Assembly (NCBI GenBank): GCA_030610025.1
Contig: JAUWSP010000104.1
Span: forward strand, 1 to 8,150
DNA length: 8,150 nt
Source: Acidobacteriota bacterium
Lineage (GTDB): Bacteria > Acidobacteriota > Thermoanaerobaculia > Multivoradales > JAHEKO01
Direction of reading: 5' to 3'
Part shown: positions 6,314-8,150 of the stretch, piece after piece
Numbering within the stretch: the stretch's first letter is position 1
Layout: every line of letters begins with the position of its first letter
The notes under the pieces: generated by a model
Told to the model about the DNA's origin: nothing
Database searches by the model: none
Seen by the model: the letters and a program-made list of their open reading frames with translations, nothing else
Program-made: the position numbers and the translations under genes

Positions 6314-6931
6314 TCAGCCGTCGGAGGCCACGGCGCGATAGTCACGAGCCAACCTGCTCAGCTCGTCGGGACGGAATGCGTCATAGTACCCGCGAACGAG
6401 CCCCGAGCTGTCCACCAGAACGAAGCGGGTGCTGTGCAGGATGGGCTCGTCCGGGCTGGCCGCTCCTGGTGGAGGCTCGTCGTCCAGGCCGAGCTTGAAG
6501 CCCTCAACCACCAGTCGGCGCATGGCTTCCTTCTCGCCGGTCAGAAACAGCCACTCCGGATCGTCAATGCCCCAGGACTCGGCGTAGAGCTGCAGCACCT
6601 GCGGCGAGTCGTATGCCGGATCGACCGTGAACGACACCCTGCGGACACCACCGGGTACCAAGGTCTCCAGAGCCTGCATCCGCTCCGTCATTCGAGGGCA
6701 GCTCAGAGCACAACGGGTGAAGATGAAATCCGCCACCCAGGCAGACCCCATCAGCTCCCTGTTGTCGACCTTTCTACCGTCCCTGTTGGTCAACAGAAAG
6801 CTCGGTGCCTGACCGAGCTCTGGAGGCGGCTCGTGAGTCTGCTCAGCGCGCCATCTGGGAGCCATCAGAGCGGTTACGACGACCGCCAGGATCACCGCAA
6901 TCAGAAATCCCCAGAGCAGCAACCTCCGCAT
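6314..6931 (-). CDS. Sco1/SenC-family copper-binding protein, membrane anchored
   Basis: Sco proteins carry copper, and act as thiol reductases, for assembling the CuA site of cytochrome c oxidase; they have a thioredoxin fold on the outer face of the membrane. This 205-residue protein has one N-terminal anchor (about 5-23) and then the Sco domain. The copper ligands are present: Cys74 and Cys78 in FTRCALSCPRM (CxxxC) and His166 in ILHSTRF. Asp104 lies in FTVDPAYDSP, the usual SVDPxxDTP segment, and FVLVDSSGLVRGYYD (170-184) is the closing sheet. The first Cys is followed by Ala, where many Sco proteins have Pro. ATG 6931 was chosen because AGGTGG lies just upstream and the anchor starts at once; the open frame extends to 7192 only as a shadow of the permease. 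It is 20 bp after the permease stop and 71 bp before the four-helix protein. No oxidase subunit gene is visible here. Confidence 0.93.
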   Translation of the reverse strand: MRRLLLWGFLIAVILAVVVTALMAPRWRAEQTHEPPPELGQAPSFLLTNRDGRKVDNRELMGSAWVADFIFTRCALSCPRMTERMQALETLVPGGVRRVSFTVDPAYDSPQVLQLYAESWGIDDPEWLFLTGEKEAMRRLVVEGFKLGLDDEPPPGAASPDEPILHSTRFVLVDSSGLVRGYYDAFRPDELSRLARDYRAVASDG

Positions 6932-6951
6932 GAACCCACCTGTCTCCTCTG

Positions 6952-7734
6952 TCACGGCGAGCCCGTCCTCCGCACCAGCCACACATCCACGCTCAGCGCT
7001 GCCACGGCCCAGAGCAGCATGACCGTCATGCAGAGGCCCAGAGCGGGAAGACTCTGCCCAGTCAGAGGCAGATCGCTGTAAAGCACCTGACGCAGAGCCG
7101 CGGTACCGTAGGTCAGCGGGTTGAGCCGCATCACCCAATCGAGCCATCCCGGCGCACCCGACAGGGGAAAGATGGCACCTGAGAGAAACCACATGGGCAT
7201 CAGCACCAGGTTCATCACGGCATGAAAGCCCTGGGTGGAGTCCATCCGCCAGGCAAAGGCGAATCCGAAAGCCGTCAAGGCGACGGCCATTACCGCTACT
7301 ACGACGGCAACCGCCAAGCCGGATCGCAGCGTCAGATGGATGCCGGCTACCGGCGCCAGCACCAGAAACAGCATGCCCTGGATCCAGGCCAGGGTCGCCC
7401 CGCCGAAGACCTTTCCAGCCACCAGTGCCGAACGCCTGACAGGCGCAACCAGAACTCCCTGCAGGAACCCCTCGTTCCGATCATCGATCACCGAGAACGT
7501 CGAGAAGATCGCGGCGAACAAGACCAGCATCACGATGGTGCCTGGAAAGAAGTACTCCAGATAGTCCAGGTCTTCCGGTCCTCCCGGGAGCCTGAATGAG
7601 CCAGACAGTCCGCTTCCGATGAGCGCCCAGAAGAGCAGCGGCATGCCCACCGCACCCAGAACACGAGCCGGCTGGCGAAGAAACCGCACGACTTCGCGGT
7701 GCGCCAGCGTCGCCGCCGCCAACAGGTCGCTCAC
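6952..7734 (-). CDS. ABC-2 type transporter permease
   Basis: This is the 260-residue membrane subunit of an ABC exporter, paired with the ATPase directly upstream. Six hydrophobic segments are visible at about 27-43, 62-84, 110-132, 139-162, 172-193 and 230-252. Between helices 2 and 3 lies EGFLQGVLVAPVRRSALVAGKV (88-109), the ABC-2 cytoplasmic coupling segment. FLSGAIFPLSGAPGWLDWVMRLNPLTYGTAALR (183-215) is the classic C-terminal ABC-2 signature. This resembles the DrrB/NodJ/YadH group. The start is GTG at 7734, which shares GTGA with the ATPase stop codon, with a strong GGAGGAGGAGGA site directly before it. The transported substrate cannot be read from sequence; context with Sco suggests a metal, heme or lipid-linked role in the envelope, but drug or polysaccharide export is possible. 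Confidence 0.93.
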   Translation of the reverse strand: MSDLLAAATLAHREVVRFLRQPARVLGAVGMPLLFWALIGSGLSGSFRLPGGPEDLDYLEYFFPGTIVMLVLFAAIFSTFSVIDDRNEGFLQGVLVAPVRRSALVAGKVFGGATLAWIQGMLFLVLAPVAGIHLTLRSGLAVAVVVAVMAVALTAFGFAFAWRMDSTQGFHAVMNLVLMPMWFLSGAIFPLSGAPGWLDWVMRLNPLTYGTAALRQVLYSDLPLTGQSLPALGLCMTVMLLWAVAALSVDVWLVRRTGSP

Positions 7735-8150
7735 TCCTCCTCCTCCCAGAGACCTCTACCCGTACTGTGGAGAAAGACATCCTCGAGGGTAGGCTTCGAC
7801 AGACTCAAAGCATCGATCCGATCGGGAAAGGACTCGACAATCTGGGCTATGAAGCCGTGGGCGCGCTCGCGCTCGAGGCGGACCCGATTGCCCTGCACTG
7901 TGGCCTCGAGGTCGAGGCGATCCAGCATCTTTGCGCAGAGGGCCTCTGGATCGTCCGTCGAGATCAGGAGGACCTCACCGCCGATCTCTTCCTTCAGGCT
8001 CTCTGGAGACCCTTCGGCCACGATTCGCCCGCGGTCGGCGAGAGCCAATCGATCACAGCGGTCGGCCTCCTCCATGAAGTGGGTCGTCAACATCACCGTC
8101 ACCTCATCAGAGGAGCGCAGCTCCTCGAGAGCCTGCCAGACATCTCGGCG
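7731..8150 (-). CDS. ABC transporter ATP-binding subunit (C-terminal part, runs off the window)
   Basis: Only the last 139 residues are inside the window; the Walker A, Q-loop, signature and Walker B parts lie beyond 8150. The visible start, RRDVWQALEELRSSDEVTVMLTTHFMEEADRCDR read in two pieces across the GTG at 8102, is the segment after Walker B and the D-loop. It contains the H-loop His in LTTHFMEEADRCDR. Next comes ADRGRIVAEGSPESLKEEI, then a C-terminal accessory domain of about 75 residues. The ending PTLEDVFLHSTGRGLW is typical of DrrA/CcmA/NodI-type ATPases that pair with ABC-2 permeases. The tail is four Glu residues. The TGA stop overlaps the permease GTG by four bases (GTGA). GTG 8102 is an internal valine codon, not the start. 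Confidence 0.93.
   Translation of the reverse strand, partial: RRDVWQALEELRSSDEVTVMLTTHFMEEADRCDRLALADRGRIVAEGSPESLKEEIGGEVLLISTDDPEALCAKMLDRLDLEATVQGNRVRLERERAHGFIAQIVESFPDRIDALSLSKPTLEDVFLHSTGRGLWEEEE
7735..7747 (-). promoter_or_regulatory. Repeated Shine-Dalgarno inside the ATPase C-terminal EEEE codons
   Basis: On the minus strand this reads GGGAGGAGGAGGA and runs straight into the permease GTG start. A GGAGG register lies 7 bases from the start, close to ideal spacing. The same bases encode the last Glu codons (four GAG) of the ATPase, so a ribosome finishing the ATPase sits on the permease start site. It decides the GTG start at 7734 and implies translational coupling of the two ABC subunits in similar amounts. 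Confidence 0.75.

Noticed and set aside
1..8150. Mobile element, CRISPR array, tRNA or a defence or secondary-metabolite system
   Set aside because: No transposase, integrase, terminal repeats, spaced direct repeats, cloverleaf or defence-type domains were found; the genes look like chromosomal housekeeping and envelope functions.

Overview
This is a GC-rich bacterial chromosomal window with eight genes packed into three transcription units. All eight read as ordinary chromosomal genes; I see no mobile element, phage gene, CRISPR array, tRNA or rRNA. The mix of a lipid-anchored sulfatase-fold protein ending in LGYIN, a Sco protein and tightly overlapping genes suits a Gram-negative lineage of the Acidobacteriota or former Deltaproteobacteria type. 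That assignment is an impression from gene style, not a measurement.

Left block (minus strand, transcribed from about 3207 down to 144): a PLP-dependent trans-sulfuration enzyme, then 3-methyladenine DNA glycosylase I (tag), a HAD-fold 5'(3')-deoxyribonucleotidase-like phosphatase, and an exported alpha/beta hydrolase. Gaps are 40 bp, 1 bp and a 46-bp overlap, so one operon is likely. It combines sulfur amino acid metabolism, alkylated-base repair and nucleotide dephosphorylation. Downstream lies a C-rich/G-rich low-complexity tract with a large imperfect hairpin and G-quadruplex potential on the transcript strand.

Centre (plus strand, 3360-5666): a 768-residue lipoprotein, read divergently from the left block across a 152-bp gap that holds a perfect 7-bp inverted repeat. 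It has two probable beta-sandwich modules followed by an alkaline-phosphatase/sulfatase-fold domain whose nucleophile position is Thr, not Cys or Ser.

Right block (minus strand, from beyond 8150 down to 5697): the end of an ABC transporter ATPase, an ABC-2 permease coupled to it by a GTGA overlap, a membrane-anchored Sco/SenC copper protein, and a four-helix membrane protein with an HxH motif. Together they look like an envelope or respiratory-oxidase maturation cluster (metal delivery plus export). This block converges on the sulfatase-fold gene with only 30 bp between stop codons.
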